A stretch of 63,946 nucleotides of DNA from a virus, in the IMG/VR virus record IMGVR_UViG_3300036851_000534, positions 1-63,946 of that record. The stretch is one strand, 5' to 3'. The position numbers and the translations under genes were made by a program. Shown here in pieces: positions 16,465 through 24,901 of the stretch. Numbering within the stretch: position 1 is the first letter of the stretch; the number at the start of each line of letters is the position of its first letter. The notes below the pieces were generated by a model. It made no database searches. It worked only from the letters and a program-made list of their open reading frames with translations, and was not told the origin of the DNA.

Positions 16465-17433
16465 ATGCCGATTTTCGAGGATCCCCTGGTCGTCAAGCAG
16501 GCATATATGGAGCTATCGGGCTCCAATATCGAGGCTCCGGCGCCGCTTCGCAAGGCGAGGATCTGGTACGACGACGCGAACGCGGTCCTGAAGTTTTCGG
16601 TCAACGGCGGCGCCTTTAGCGAGAACCCGGGGGCGCTGTCGCTTCAGGATCTCACGGCGCATGTGCTGACCACCGCGCCAACGGCTTCGGGGGCGGCGGC
16701 GGTGCTGCGTCTCGATACCGGCACGTTCGCGGGCTCGGCGAACGGCACGATGCTCGGGATCAACCTGCATACGGGCACGGCGGATCTCCTCAACCTCCAG
16801 AAGGCGGGCGCGGATCGCTTCAAGGTCTCCGAGACCGGCATCGCCACCGTGATCAAGGCGGTGATCGGCGGTACGACGGCGGTGGGTCAGGCGACCATCA
16901 CCTCGACGGATGCGGCCATCGTCCCGCTCATCGTCCGCGCGGCAACCGCAAGCCCTACGGCGAACTGGTTCGAGATCCAGAACTCCGCCGGGACGCAAAC
17001 GCTCGTCAGCTTCGGCGGCTCCTCGCCCTTCTTCAACGTGGGCATTAACGCCTACGGATTTTTCTATGGCGGCCAGATTTCTACGCTCGTCCGGATGGGG
17101 GCCACCGCCGACACGACGACGGCCATTCCGATCTGCGCGAAAGGGATCGCCGGCCAGACCGCCGACCTGTTCCAGGCGCGCGCCTCGACGGATGCGGTGC
17201 TCTTTGCCATCGCGGCTGCCGGCCATCCGACGCTCGGCGAGGGAATCAACATCATTGCGGGCACTACCACCGGCACGAAGATCGGCACGGCGACCTCGCA
17301 GAAGCTCGGATTCTTCAACGCCACCCCGGTGATCCAGCAAACGCTTGCGGCCGCGGCGACTGACGCGGCCACCACGCAGACCCTCGCAAACTCGCTCCGC
17401 ACTGCGCTGATTAACCTGGGACTGGGAGCCTGA
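16465..17433 (+). CDS. Ala/Thr/Gly-rich virion surface protein
   Basis: 322 residues from ATG 16465 (GGGAG upstream). The sequence is rich in short beta repeats and low in charge, with SEDPGALSLQDL-like and ITSTDAAIVPLIV segments. Such composition is usual in phage head fibres or trimeric surface spikes. It ends five bases before the next structural gene. No precise family recognised. Confidence 0.6.
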   Translation: MPIFEDPLVVKQAYMELSGSNIEAPAPLRKARIWYDDANAVLKFSVNGGAFSENPGALSLQDLTAHVLTTAPTASGAAAVLRLDTGTFAGSANGTMLGINLHTGTADLLNLQKAGADRFKVSETGIATVIKAVIGGTTAVGQATITSTDAAIVPLIVRAATASPTANWFEIQNSAGTQTLVSFGGSSPFFNVGINAYGFFYGGQISTLVRMGATADTTTAIPICAKGIAGQTADLFQARASTDAVLFAIAAAGHPTLGEGINIIAGTTTGTKIGTATSQKLGFFNATPVIQQTLAAAATDAATTQTLANSLRTALINLGLGA

Positions 17434-17437
17434 TAGC

Positions 17438-18025
17438 ATGGCGGACAGCTACCTCGAAATCAACGGCCGGCTCGTAAAACTCATCGATCTGGGCGGAGAC
17501 CGGTTTGCCTGGGCGACGAGCGCGGCGGGTGGGGTCGGCAGCGCGGCGAGCCTGGTCGCCATCACGAGTAATGCCGTCGTCCAGGCGGCGGCCTATGCCC
17601 AGGAAGATCTCGTCGGCGGCAAACAGAGTTTCCTCAACGTCGTCGAGGCGGCCACCGGTCCCGGCATCATCCGGGGCATTTTGATCGGCGATCAGGCGAA
17701 GAACACCGCGGATAACTCGAAATACAACATCGTCTTCTTTGATGCCGATCCTACCGGCACGACGTTTACCGAGAATGCCCAGCTCGATGTGGCGGACGCG
17801 GACCTCTCGAAGATCTGCGGCGTCGCTTTCTTCGACGCGAGCAATGGGATTGGCCGGCAGTGCAACTTTGCCGACAACACCGTCTTTTACGGCGCCGTAA
17901 CGATTCCGTTTCAACTCCAGTCCGGCACGACCCTCTTCATGGCGATGATCGTCGAGGGCGCGACCGGGCCGACTTTTGTGGCAACGACCGATCTCTTCGT
18001 TCGGCTTCTCATCGAGCGGCTGTGA
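17438..18025 (+). CDS. Structural protein, unknown
   Basis: 195 residues, beta-rich and Ala/Thr/Val-rich. It begins MADSYLEINGRLVKLIDLGGD and contains an NIVFFDADPTGTTFTENA strand pair. It resembles small phage structural proteins with a jelly-roll-like design. It belongs to the post-capsid run of virion surface genes. Confidence 0.55.
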   Translation: MADSYLEINGRLVKLIDLGGDRFAWATSAAGGVGSAASLVAITSNAVVQAAAYAQEDLVGGKQSFLNVVEAATGPGIIRGILIGDQAKNTADNSKYNIVFFDADPTGTTFTENAQLDVADADLSKICGVAFFDASNGIGRQCNFADNTVFYGAVTIPFQLQSGTTLFMAMIVEGATGPTFVATTDLFVRLLIERL

Positions 18026-18033
18026 GGGATTAG

Positions 18034-19122
18034 ATGCCTACAAACACGAGCCGAACCGTTCCGATCGGCCATGACGTTGGCCCCACGGAATACCGCCACG
18101 CGCTCCTGCGTTACGGGGATCGCCCCTCGGAATCGTGGGCGCCGGCAACGGGGAATGAACACGCGACGCTCGCGACGGCGGGCGCGTTCACGACAACCCG
18201 AACGTGGCTGCCGGCGCTGCCGAACTACAGCGCCGTTGGGGTCGAGATCATCGTCAACGTGACGACCGCGCCGGGTGGGGGTCAGACCCTCGCCGCCTAT
18301 CTCGATCATTACTCCCTCCAGACGGCCACCTATGTCGAGGCGGAGAGTTTGGGGACGATTGCGGGCACCGGCGCGGCATTCTTCCGCAACCGGGAGCCGC
18401 TCCCGCAGCTCTGGCAACTGCGCCTCGTCCCCTCCGGCGCCGGCACCTGGAACGCCGGCGCCGGCTACAACTATTGCCAGAGCCGCGCGCAGTCGGCCCT
18501 TCCAGCGGGGACGAACAACATTGGCGATGTCGATGTCCTGACCCTGCCGGCCCTGGCGGCCGGGACCAACAACATCGGCGATGTCGATGTCCTGACCTTG
18601 CCCGGGGTGGCGGGCGATGTGGCGCACAGCGTGGCCGACAGTGGCAATCCGCTCAAGCTCGGCGCGAAAGCGATCGCCTTCGGCGCGAACCCGACCGAAG
18701 TGGACGCGGACGAGCGCACCAATCTCTACGCCCAGCGGAACGGCGTTCCCTGGGTGATCGGCGGCCATCCCAACGTCCAGAGTTTCCGCGCCACCTACAC
18801 CAGCGCCCAGACGGACGCGGCCATCATTACCGTCGGCGCCGGGGTCAAGATCGTCGTGACCCGGGTCCTCGTGACCTTGCACAAGGCGACGACGGTCAAC
18901 GTTGCGGTGATCATCGGCTTCGGGGCGACGATCACGCCGACCGGCGCCGGCGTGGTCGCCAGCCATCCGGGCATTGAGGCCGGCAGCGGCTTCGCCACCG
19001 GCGACGGCTCCGGCATCCTCGGGGTCGGCGCCGCTAACGAGGATCTGCGGATCACGAGCGGGGTGCCGACGACCGGGGCCCTCGACGTGAATATCTCCTA
19101 CTACACGATCGCAGAGGCGTAA
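18034..19122 (+). CDS. Structural protein with internal 18-residue repeat
   Basis: 362 residues. Around residues 157-190 it has two consecutive copies of AGTNNIGDVDVLTLP. This NIGDVDV repeat is common in phage surface proteins. The rest is beta-rich with low charge. A role in decoration or host contact is plausible but not shown. Confidence 0.6.
   Translation: MPTNTSRTVPIGHDVGPTEYRHALLRYGDRPSESWAPATGNEHATLATAGAFTTTRTWLPALPNYSAVGVEIIVNVTTAPGGGQTLAAYLDHYSLQTATYVEAESLGTIAGTGAAFFRNREPLPQLWQLRLVPSGAGTWNAGAGYNYCQSRAQSALPAGTNNIGDVDVLTLPALAAGTNNIGDVDVLTLPGVAGDVAHSVADSGNPLKLGAKAIAFGANPTEVDADERTNLYAQRNGVPWVIGGHPNVQSFRATYTSAQTDAAIITVGAGVKIVVTRVLVTLHKATTVNVAVIIGFGATITPTGAGVVASHPGIEAGSGFATGDGSGILGVGAANEDLRITSGVPTTGALDVNISYYTIAEA
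18505..18606 (+). repeat. 54-base tandem repeat within a structural gene
   Basis: Two copies at a 54-base period (ACAACAT..GGCGATGTCGATG core) keep the reading frame. Most differences between them are third-base changes, so the duplication is old or selected. Confidence 0.75.
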
Positions 19123-19140
19123 GGCAAAGCGAGGTAAGCC

Positions 19141-19626
19141 ATGGCCGGTGGCCCGATCTTTCCTCACAGCGCAGTCCCAGTTACCTCCGGCAACGTGTTC
19201 CCCAACATCCACGTCGGCGCGGGCGCCAACTCGAAACACGATCAGGGGCTCGGGGTCGCGGCGTCAATCGCGGCGGACTCCATCTGGGATCTACGCTTCT
19301 GGATGCCGCCGACCCTGCCGACCGGCACGGGGAAGCTGAAGCTTTGGGCACTGGCGAACGCCACCTCCGGCAACGCCAAGGTAAACCCAAAGTGGGTCTC
19401 GGTGGCTGCCGAAGAGGATCCGAGCGCCGCGACGCCGGTCGCCGAGACGGTGCAGACCGTTACCTGGGGGGCGGGGGACAACGACCAGTATAAGGAACTG
19501 AAGGTTACGCTCGACGCCGATACCCTGGTCGGCGGGGAGATGGTGGTGATGCGGCTCGTCTTCGAGACGGCCTCATGGACACTAGCCCAGGTAAGTACGT
19601 GGTCGGCCGCGGTGATTTGGGAGTAG
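19141..19626 (+). CDS. Structural protein, beta-sandwich-like
   Basis: 161 residues. It starts MAGGPIFPHSAVPV and reads as alternating strands (IWDLRFWMPPTLPTGTGKL, ELKVTLDADTLVGGEMVV). It resembles phage proteins of similar size that follow capsid or fibre genes. No specific function assigned. Confidence 0.55.
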   Translation: MAGGPIFPHSAVPVTSGNVFPNIHVGAGANSKHDQGLGVAASIAADSIWDLRFWMPPTLPTGTGKLKLWALANATSGNAKVNPKWVSVAAEEDPSAATPVAETVQTVTWGAGDNDQYKELKVTLDADTLVGGEMVVMRLVFETASWTLAQVSTWSAAVIWE

Positions 19627-19662
19627 GGCGGAACACGGTTCTGTGGGAAGAGGAGCAAGAAG

Positions 19663-19920
19663 GTGGCACTGCTGGATAGCGCGGCGCGGGCGGATGCCAC
19701 GCGAAAGTTCGTGGAGGCATTCTTCGTGGGACTCGCGCGGGTCGCGGATTTGGATAGTGACGAGGTGCGGACCCTGGTGAACGATCTGGATGCGTGGCTT
19801 GACGCGAACCAGACGGCGGCGAACAATGCGATTACGACAAGTGTGCGGAACAAGGCCAGCACCACCACGAAGTTCGCGGCGCTGGCTTACGTCGCCCTTA
19901 AAAGAGGGAACGTCATTTAG
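19663..19920 (+). CDS. Small helical protein with replaced 3' end
   Basis: 85 residues from GTG 19663, helical (VEAFFVGLARVADLDSDEV). The last residues are ALKRGNVI and its stop overlaps the convergent HNH gene by eight bases. A second copy of this ending, ALKRGGVI plus stop, lies on the far side of the HNH gene at 20580-20606. The present ending uses AT-richer codons (CTT AAA AGA) than the displaced one (CTC AAG CGC), so it probably came with the endonuclease. Confidence 0.65.
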   Translation: MALLDSAARADATRKFVEAFFVGLARVADLDSDEVRTLVNDLDAWLDANQTAANNAITTSVRNKASTTTKFAALAYVALKRGNVI

Positions 19921-20560
19921 CGACAGGGGTGCTGAACGCCTTGTCGATTGACCACCCGGCTTTGAGGCGATGCGCCAGGGTTCGTCGGTCGATGCCGAGG
20001 AGTTTCCCCCAGTCATTGAGGAGACGAGTTTCCCCGCGCCATTCAAGCGGGCGACTGCTGCGGCGATTCTCATTCTGTTCAATCCGGGATGCCCAGCGGC
20101 AGTTTCCCGGTTCATAGTTGCCGTTGTTGTCGATGCGCTCGATCGTATAATCTGGCCCCGGTTTCTTGCCCACGTCAGCAAGAAATGCCGAGAAGTCCAT
20201 CCAGCGTTCGCAGATCGTAATGCCGCGTCCGCCATAGTCGGCATAGCGAGGGTGAGCCGGGTTTAGGCACCGGCGCTTCATGTGCTGCCAGGAGTTGTAT
20301 TCAGGCGTTGGCTTTTGCCTCCGGGTGTTCCCGTGGGAGGTGAACTGCGCGCGGCATCGTTGCACAGAGAGTTCGCGGTTGAGACATCCGCAGGAGCGTG
20401 ATGCTCCACCCCGGAGGATATCGCCGCGAACGACCACGGTGCCGCCGCAATCGCAGTGGCAAAGCCAGAAGCCGCCTCTGCCACGAACTACGTGGGAGAG
20501 AGACATGACGGTGAGGCGCCCGAAACAGAGGCCAGACATGTTGATGATGGGTCTGCTCAT
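19913..20560 (-). CDS. HNH homing endonuclease inserted at a gene end
   Basis: 215 residues, opposite in direction to its surroundings. The N-terminal part has CHCDCGG and CGCLNR, probably zinc-bound. The HNH core is at about residues 90-165: SWQHMKRRCLNP, YGGRGITICERW, IERIDNNGNYEPGNCRW. A C-terminal HTH follows (WGKLLGIDRRTLAHRLKAGW). A TATAAT box lies about five bases before the ATG, so it has its own promoter and almost no leader. Related proteins are at 41035 and 56110. Its last codons overlap the new 3' end of the invaded gene. Confidence 0.9.
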   Translation of the reverse strand: MSRPIINMSGLCFGRLTVMSLSHVVRGRGGFWLCHCDCGGTVVVRGDILRGGASRSCGCLNRELSVQRCRAQFTSHGNTRRQKPTPEYNSWQHMKRRCLNPAHPRYADYGGRGITICERWMDFSAFLADVGKKPGPDYTIERIDNNGNYEPGNCRWASRIEQNENRRSSRPLEWRGETRLLNDWGKLLGIDRRTLAHRLKAGWSIDKAFSTPVAK

Positions 20561-20579
20561 ACCTTATTATAGCACAAGG

Positions 20580-20606
20580 GCGCTCAAGCGCGGCGGAGTG
20601 ATCTAG
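20580..20606 (+). pseudogene. Displaced 3' end of the small gene at 19663
   Basis: Encodes ALKRGGVI and a TAG whose G is the first base of the next gene's GTG start, the tight coupling expected of the original operon. The intact gene now ends 660 bases upstream with ALKRGNVI. The HNH gene lies between the two. Confidence 0.7.
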
Positions 20607-21361
20607 TGGCGCGGAACTTCGATGCCGTCAACGATAAGGTGGCGCTTTCGACGCCGACATCGAGCAACTTTATCACCGCCTCCGCCGGTACGCTGGCGCT
20701 CTGGTTGCGGGCGACGAGCGCCGGCGCCGCCGCCGGGAACGTTTACACGGGCTCTGTAGCAATCGCAGATGCGGGCGCGTTTTTTGGCATCTTTCAGGCT
20801 GTTGTTGGCGGTCTTGATCGGATCTGGGCCTACAACTATGACGGCAGTGAAGATACAGCCGGGGCGACGTATACCGTCGGGACCTGGCATCATATCGTCT
20901 GGCGGCACAGCGGTGGCACCCTCTACCTTTACAAGGATGGCGCCGAAGCAGCCACCGCGACCAGCGGCAACACGACGGATCTCACCAATGCCATGTCGAT
21001 CGGCGGCGGGGGTTTTGCAGGATCGGAGAGCTGGGGCGGGGATCTGGCGGAAGTCGCGGCGTGGAACGTGGCGCTGACGGTCAGTGAAATCGCGGCGCTG
21101 GCGCGCGGGGTCTCGCCGCTCTCGCTCCGTTATGGCGCGGCCGGCTCGCTTACCGCCTACCTGCCGCTCTGGGGCATCCACTCGCCCGAGCCGGATTTCT
21201 CCCACAACCGGCGCACCGGAACTCTGACGGATACCACGCGCGCCAATCACCCGCCGGTCAGCCCGTTCTGGCTGCCGCCGCTGGTCACGCAGACGCAGGA
21301 CATTGCGGCGGCCGCGGCGGCATCAAGCGCGCGCCGCCTGGCGCTCCTGGGCGTCGGATAG
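20606..21361 (+). CDS. LamG/concanavalin-like lectin-domain virion protein
   Basis: 251 residues from GTG 20606. Residues 25-170 follow the LamG-like plan: FITASAGTLALWLRATS, VGTWHHIVWRHSGGTLYLYKDG, and LAEVAAWNVALTVSEIAAL. Such domains bind sugars and are common on phage surfaces. It may help adhere to host polysaccharide. The C-terminal 60 residues are Ala-rich. Confidence 0.75.
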   Translation: MARNFDAVNDKVALSTPTSSNFITASAGTLALWLRATSAGAAAGNVYTGSVAIADAGAFFGIFQAVVGGLDRIWAYNYDGSEDTAGATYTVGTWHHIVWRHSGGTLYLYKDGAEAATATSGNTTDLTNAMSIGGGGFAGSESWGGDLAEVAAWNVALTVSEIAALARGVSPLSLRYGAAGSLTAYLPLWGIHSPEPDFSHNRRTGTLTDTTRANHPPVSPFWLPPLVTQTQDIAAAAAASSARRLALLGVG

Positions 21362-21373
21362 GAGTTGAAGCCG

Positions 21374-21658
21374 ATGGAAGTCTCCACAAACGGCGCGTTG
21401 GCGCCGGTCGAAAGCTTGCCGGAGCCGGACCTCTCTTACTACCTGAGCCTGCGGGCGCAGTATCACGCGGCGCAGGTCAGCTTCCATACCTGGCAGCAGG
21501 CGCTCCAGGTCATGACGGTAGACATCATGCAGCGGTATGGCCTCCGGCCGGAGGATGGGATCGACCCGCGCGGCCGGTTCATCCGCGCGCCCCGGGAAGA
21601 GGCAACCGCGGAAGGGGAGATCACGGACCTCCGCTTCCCGGTGGAGCGGCAGCCATGA
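21374..21658 (+). CDS. Hypothetical small protein
   Basis: 94 residues from ATG 21374, nine bases after GGAG. Helical in the centre (YYLSLRAQYHAAQVSFHTWQ), the rest charged. It overlaps the next gene as ATGA. Possibly a structural accessory protein. Confidence 0.6.
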   Translation: MEVSTNGALAPVESLPEPDLSYYLSLRAQYHAAQVSFHTWQQALQVMTVDIMQRYGLRPEDGIDPRGRFIRAPREEATAEGEITDLRFPVERQP

Positions 21659-21876
21659 AGACCAGTTATGCCGTCGGCGATCGCTGCCGGGTAGCCGGCG
21701 CCGAGGGGACGATCAAGGCGGTCGTGCCCGAACGGAATGGCTACCGCGTCCAGATGGACGACGGCCGGAGCGTCTCGGTGGATGAGAAGCACCTCCAGGG
21801 GCCGGCGCCGGCCCGGCCGACGCATAAGATGGTCGAGGGACCGCGGCGGCGCGGACGCGCGGGCGACGAGGGTTAG
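21655..21876 (+). CDS. Small SH3-like or KOW-like protein
   Basis: 73 residues. YAVGDRCRVAGAEGTIKAVVPE and GYRVQMDDGRSVSVDEKHL suggest a small beta-barrel of SH3/KOW type. A basic tail follows. It sits among virion surface genes; function unknown. Confidence 0.6.
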   Translation: MKTSYAVGDRCRVAGAEGTIKAVVPERNGYRVQMDDGRSVSVDEKHLQGPAPARPTHKMVEGPRRRGRAGDEG

Positions 21877-22368
21877 ATGCCGATCCCGAACGGGGCCGAG
21901 ATCTTCTACGCGGGCGTGCCCGTTAACGGCGTCTCCGAGGTGCAGCGTCTTACCATCACCGGCACGCCCACCGGGGGCACCTTCACCCTGACGTGGTCCG
22001 GCCAGACGACGGCGGCGATTGCCTACAACGCGACGGCCGCCGTCGTCCAGGCAGCCCTCGAAGCCCTCTCCAACATCGATGTTGGAGAGGTCGCCTGTTC
22101 CGGCGGGCCCCTGCCCGGCACCGCCGTTGACATTACCTTTCAAAACGGGCTCGGCGGCAAGAACCAGCCGGCCGCGACGACGACAGACAGCCTGACCGGC
22201 GGCTCGAGCCCGGCGAGCGCGATTACCACGCCGACGCCGGGCGTTCAGGGCACCTACCGCGGCGCGGCCTTTGGCGCGATCCTCCTTGACACGGTGAATG
22301 GCGTCATCTACGAGCAGACCAACACAAGTCCTGCGACGCCGACGTGGAGCGCGGTGGAGATCGACTGA
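21877..22368 (+). CDS. Virion surface protein with Ig-like repeat
   Basis: 163 residues. LTITGTPTGGTFTLTWSGQT, then IAYNATAAVVQAALEAL, is a domain pattern I recognise in several phage structural proteins. Low charge and many Thr and Gly residues. Probably an exposed virion protein. Confidence 0.6.
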   Translation: MPIPNGAEIFYAGVPVNGVSEVQRLTITGTPTGGTFTLTWSGQTTAAIAYNATAAVVQAALEALSNIDVGEVACSGGPLPGTAVDITFQNGLGGKNQPAATTTDSLTGGSSPASAITTPTPGVQGTYRGAAFGAILLDTVNGVIYEQTNTSPATPTWSAVEID

Positions 22369-22442
22369 TGGGCGCTGATCTCGCCCTGATTGCGGCGCTC
22401 ATCTTTCTCCTGGGCGCGGCGGCCGGCTGGCTGGGAGCCTAG
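22368..22442 (+). CDS. 24-residue single-span membrane peptide
   Basis: ATG 22368 overlaps the previous stop (TGATG). The sequence is one hydrophobic helix (LALIAALIFLLGAAAGWLG). One of several such peptides scattered among the late genes. Confidence 0.45.
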   Translation: MGADLALIAALIFLLGAAAGWLGA

Positions 22443-22466
22443 TTGTCCCGGCCCAGCCGCTAACCG

Positions 22467-22556
22467 ATGGACCCGCTGGCGCTGACGGCCCTACTCGCGG
22501 CGTCTTTCGTTCTGGGGCTGCTGATAGGATACGCTATCGGCCGGCAGAACCGCTGA
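22467..22556 (+). CDS. 29-residue single-span membrane peptide
   Basis: MDPLALTALLAASFVLGLLI followed by a basic tail ending GRQNR. This has the topology of a small inner-membrane peptide. No strong ribosome site. Confidence 0.4.
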   Translation: MDPLALTALLAASFVLGLLIGYAIGRQNR

Positions 22557-22608
22557 GGGAGCGAGATCGTGATCGCTGGAGGAAAAACCGAGGCGCCCTC
22601 TGGAGGTA

Positions 22609-22833
22609 ATGACCGGGGTCCTCATCGGCATCTTCGCGATCGGGCTGCCCTTGTTCTACTTCTCCGCCAGTCGGCGCAACTCGTTTGCCTCCGAACTCTC
22701 GGCCGGCAAGTCAAGGGCTTTGGCATATCGGGAGAGCATGGCGAAATTCGATGGGGGAACGGCGGCGCCGCGCTCGTCGCGCTATGTACGCCCGGATCGA
22801 CCTGCGCCGCTTCGCAGAAGGCCCGCATGGTGA
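22609..22833 (+). CDS. Possible membrane protein overlapping the XRE remnant
   Basis: 74 residues from ATG 22609, behind CTGGAGG. The first 20 residues are a hydrophobic span (GVLIGIFAIGLPLFYFSA). The rest is antisense to the XRE-like pseudogene and may not be native. Either the N-terminal part is a former one-span peptide like its neighbours, or the frame is chance. Confidence 0.35.
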   Translation: MTGVLIGIFAIGLPLFYFSASRRNSFASELSAGKSRALAYRESMAKFDGGTAAPRSSRYVRPDRPAPLRRRPAW

Positions 22834-22888
22834 TCCGCTTCTCCATCCGCAGCCGGTAGACGAACTGTCCGAATGTTTCTTGTTCCAT
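22656..22888 (-). pseudogene. Frameshifted XRE-family HTH regulator
   Basis: From ATG 22888 the frame reads FGQFVYRLRMEKRITMRAF then CEAAQVDPGVHS, the first helices of a Cro/C1-type HTH. There it loses register. One base away the frame resumes RDERGAAVPPSNFAMLSRYA and ends LRRLAEK at 22656. Together these make a normal XRE fold with the usual SxxERG element, so a single-base deletion (or an assembly error) is the simplest account. It faces against the late transcript. Confidence 0.7.
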
Positions 22889-22931
22889 ATAACTAGATTC
22901 GTCGGCAGCCCGCTCGCTTCCTTCTATCCCC

Positions 22932-23624
22932 ATGGCACACTCCGCCTATCCTACCGCGGCGCAAATCGAGAGCTTCATTCGCGCGCTGGGCATCCTCGAG
23001 GATGACGACGTAACGGCGCTGCTGGAAAACCTCGACCTCTCAAGCATCGCCGACGCGGCCAAAGCGGCATGGGAAGCCGATACCGGCTGGAAGCCCTTTC
23101 TGCGGGACGCGACCCCAGTCAGCCGGCGGTTCGACGCGCCCGGCCCGAACCGGGGCCGGATGACGCGCGGCGGCGCGCAGCGGCTCGAGCTGGACGCCGG
23201 CCTGCTCCAGATCACGGCCTTTGTGACGGGCTACTCCGCCTCCCTCGTCGAGCCGGATGCGGGGGATGCGCTCGTGGTTGAAGATGACTACTGGCTCTGG
23301 CCGCCGAATGCCGCGCTCGAGGACCGGCCCTATACCGCGATCGAGTTCGCCGGCTACCAGTGGGGCATCCCGCAGAGCGTCCGGGTGACCGGCTATTGGG
23401 GTTACTCGGCGAACATCCCTCATGATGCCTGGGAGGCGATCCTGCGCCAGGCCGGGCTCCTGGCCTACTCCGAGCTTACACTTCAGGTAACGGGCGCCAT
23501 GGCAGGCTGGAGCGAGGCGGACGTGAAGGAGCAATATGATCTCTCCCCGCTGGAGCTGCATCGGAAGGCATGGGAGATGCAATGGGACCGAGCGGTGAAC
23601 CGCTATCGCCGGCCCTACTTGTAG
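22932..23624 (+). CDS. Head-tail connector protein
   Basis: 230 residues. It begins AYPTAAQIESFIRALGILEDD, with a middle domain holding LLQITAFVTGYSA and VTGYWGYSANIPHDAWEAIL, the layout of head-tail connector (gp6-like adaptor) proteins. It would dock beneath the portal. The following 140 bases to the terminator hold no gene I can support. Confidence 0.7.
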   Translation: MAHSAYPTAAQIESFIRALGILEDDDVTALLENLDLSSIADAAKAAWEADTGWKPFLRDATPVSRRFDAPGPNRGRMTRGGAQRLELDAGLLQITAFVTGYSASLVEPDAGDALVVEDDYWLWPPNAALEDRPYTAIEFAGYQWGIPQSVRVTGYWGYSANIPHDAWEAILRQAGLLAYSELTLQVTGAMAGWSEADVKEQYDLSPLELHRKAWEMQWDRAVNRYRRPYL

Positions 23625-23763
23625 TGGCGCCTCTGCGAGCGAGCGAGGATCTCCGTCCGCCCGCGCTGCCGATCGCGCCGCCGCAGCCTCGGAAACTGAA
23701 CGCAGGAAGAGAACGCTAACAGGGCGAACGGTTCCGCGTAACCACTGTATCCCTCTGAACAGC

Positions 23764-23800
23764 CGGCCGGTCCTCCTACTCCTGGGGCCGGCCGTTTTTT
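23764..23800 (+). terminator. Rho-independent terminator
   Basis: CGGCCGG (23764-23770) pairs with CCGGCCG (23788-23794) across a 17-base loop, then six T residues. It lies ten bases before the next start. Confidence 0.75.
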
Positions 23801-23809
23801 CATGCTCCC

Positions 23810-24265
23810 ATGGCACTAACCTTTCTGACGCCGCGACAGCGCCGCCTGTACACCGATCGCTGCGTATTGTACGAGCCGGTCTTGACGAAGGATCCGACGA
23901 CCGGGCGGCTGACGCAGAAGGTGTTTCATCGCCGCGCGAGCGCCGTCCCGTGCTATTTCCAGATCAGCGCCCACAGCACGGAAGCGCCGAGCTTCCTCGG
24001 CGCGATCGAGGGGGACAACCTGTTCTCGAGGGATCAGATCCATCTCGACGGCGCGCAGGTCGTCGATTCCGGCTGGATCCTCAAGAACGTAACGCGCGAG
24101 CCGAACGGGGCGCCCTCGAAGAACTTTGGCCGCTACTGGGTGGTGAGCGGACAGCCCAAGAGCGTTAGCAACCGGGGCCGGCGGCGGGCGTACAAGCGTC
24201 AGGTGGAAGCGATCCAGTTTCAACGGCCGCCAGAAGGGGTCGATCCGAACGGATTGGATGAATGA
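23810..24265 (+). CDS. Head closure/stopper-like protein
   Basis: 151 residues. Position after the connector and before the tail terminator, and content such as YTDRCVLYEPVLTKDPTTGR and YWVVSGQPKSVSN, fit head-closure proteins. The C-terminus is basic. No ribosome site is visible and a terminator is directly upstream, so how it is expressed is unclear. Confidence 0.6.
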   Translation: MALTFLTPRQRRLYTDRCVLYEPVLTKDPTTGRLTQKVFHRRASAVPCYFQISAHSTEAPSFLGAIEGDNLFSRDQIHLDGAQVVDSGWILKNVTREPNGAPSKNFGRYWVVSGQPKSVSNRGRRRAYKRQVEAIQFQRPPEGVDPNGLDE

Positions 24266-24423
24266 GCGAGGAACGACGAATGAACGTGCAGTTCAACTGG
24301 GGCCTGGGCGCGGTACTCGCGCTCGTGGCTCTCATTCTGATCATTGTCTTTGCCGCGATGGGCAAGCTGGCGCTCATTCTGGCGGCGATCCTGGCGCTGC
24401 TCGCGATTTCGCGGCTTTGCTGA
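24262..24423 (+). CDS. 53-residue two-span membrane protein
   Basis: ATG 24262 overlaps the previous stop (ATGA). After a short charged N-terminus come two hydrophobic spans (GAVLALVALILIIVFAAMG and LALILAAILALLAISRL). A real but unexplained membrane protein within the connector genes. Confidence 0.6.
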   Translation: MSEERRMNVQFNWGLGAVLALVALILIIVFAAMGKLALILAAILALLAISRLC

Positions 24424-24424
24424 C

Positions 24425-24901
24425 ATGGCCTACGATTGGCTCGCGTTCCGCGCCGACGCCATGACGGCCCTGCGCGTCGGGATGCCGACGGCCGTTCCGG
24501 GGGGTCTGTACACAAGCCAGGCTTTAGCACGCACGAGCTGGGAAGTGCCGACCGCCTACCCCTACCTGGTGCTGCATCAGGGAGTGGCCCCCGCCGGTGA
24601 CTGGGGGATCACCAACGACGCCTTTGAACCCGTCGTGGATGTTTATCTGATCGTCGCCGAGACCGTCGCCCAGGAACAGGACCCCGACTCGGCTGAGAAC
24701 CAGATCCACGAGGGGCTAGAGGCGATCAAGAACGCGATGCGGGCCGCGACCTTCACGAACTCGCAGGCGAGCCTTCTGGAGGTCTCCGAGATCGACTGGG
24801 GGCCCTTGTTGGACGTGAATGCCATCCTCCTCGGCAAAAACGTGCCGGTGCTCGGCGGCCGGATCTCCTTCCGCTTCACCCTCGGCGAAACGGCTTCCTG
24901 A
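24425..24901 (+). CDS. Tail terminator/completion-like protein
   Basis: 158 residues from ATG 24425. PYLVLHQGVAPAGDWGITND and FEPVVDVYLIVAETVAQEQD resemble minor tail or tail-completion proteins that cap the tail tube. Order in the operon supports this. The start overlaps neither neighbour, and a longer frame runs back through the membrane gene. Confidence 0.6.
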   Translation: MAYDWLAFRADAMTALRVGMPTAVPGGLYTSQALARTSWEVPTAYPYLVLHQGVAPAGDWGITNDAFEPVVDVYLIVAETVAQEQDPDSAENQIHEGLEAIKNAMRAATFTNSQASLLEVSEIDWGPLLDVNAILLGKNVPVLGGRISFRFTLGETAS

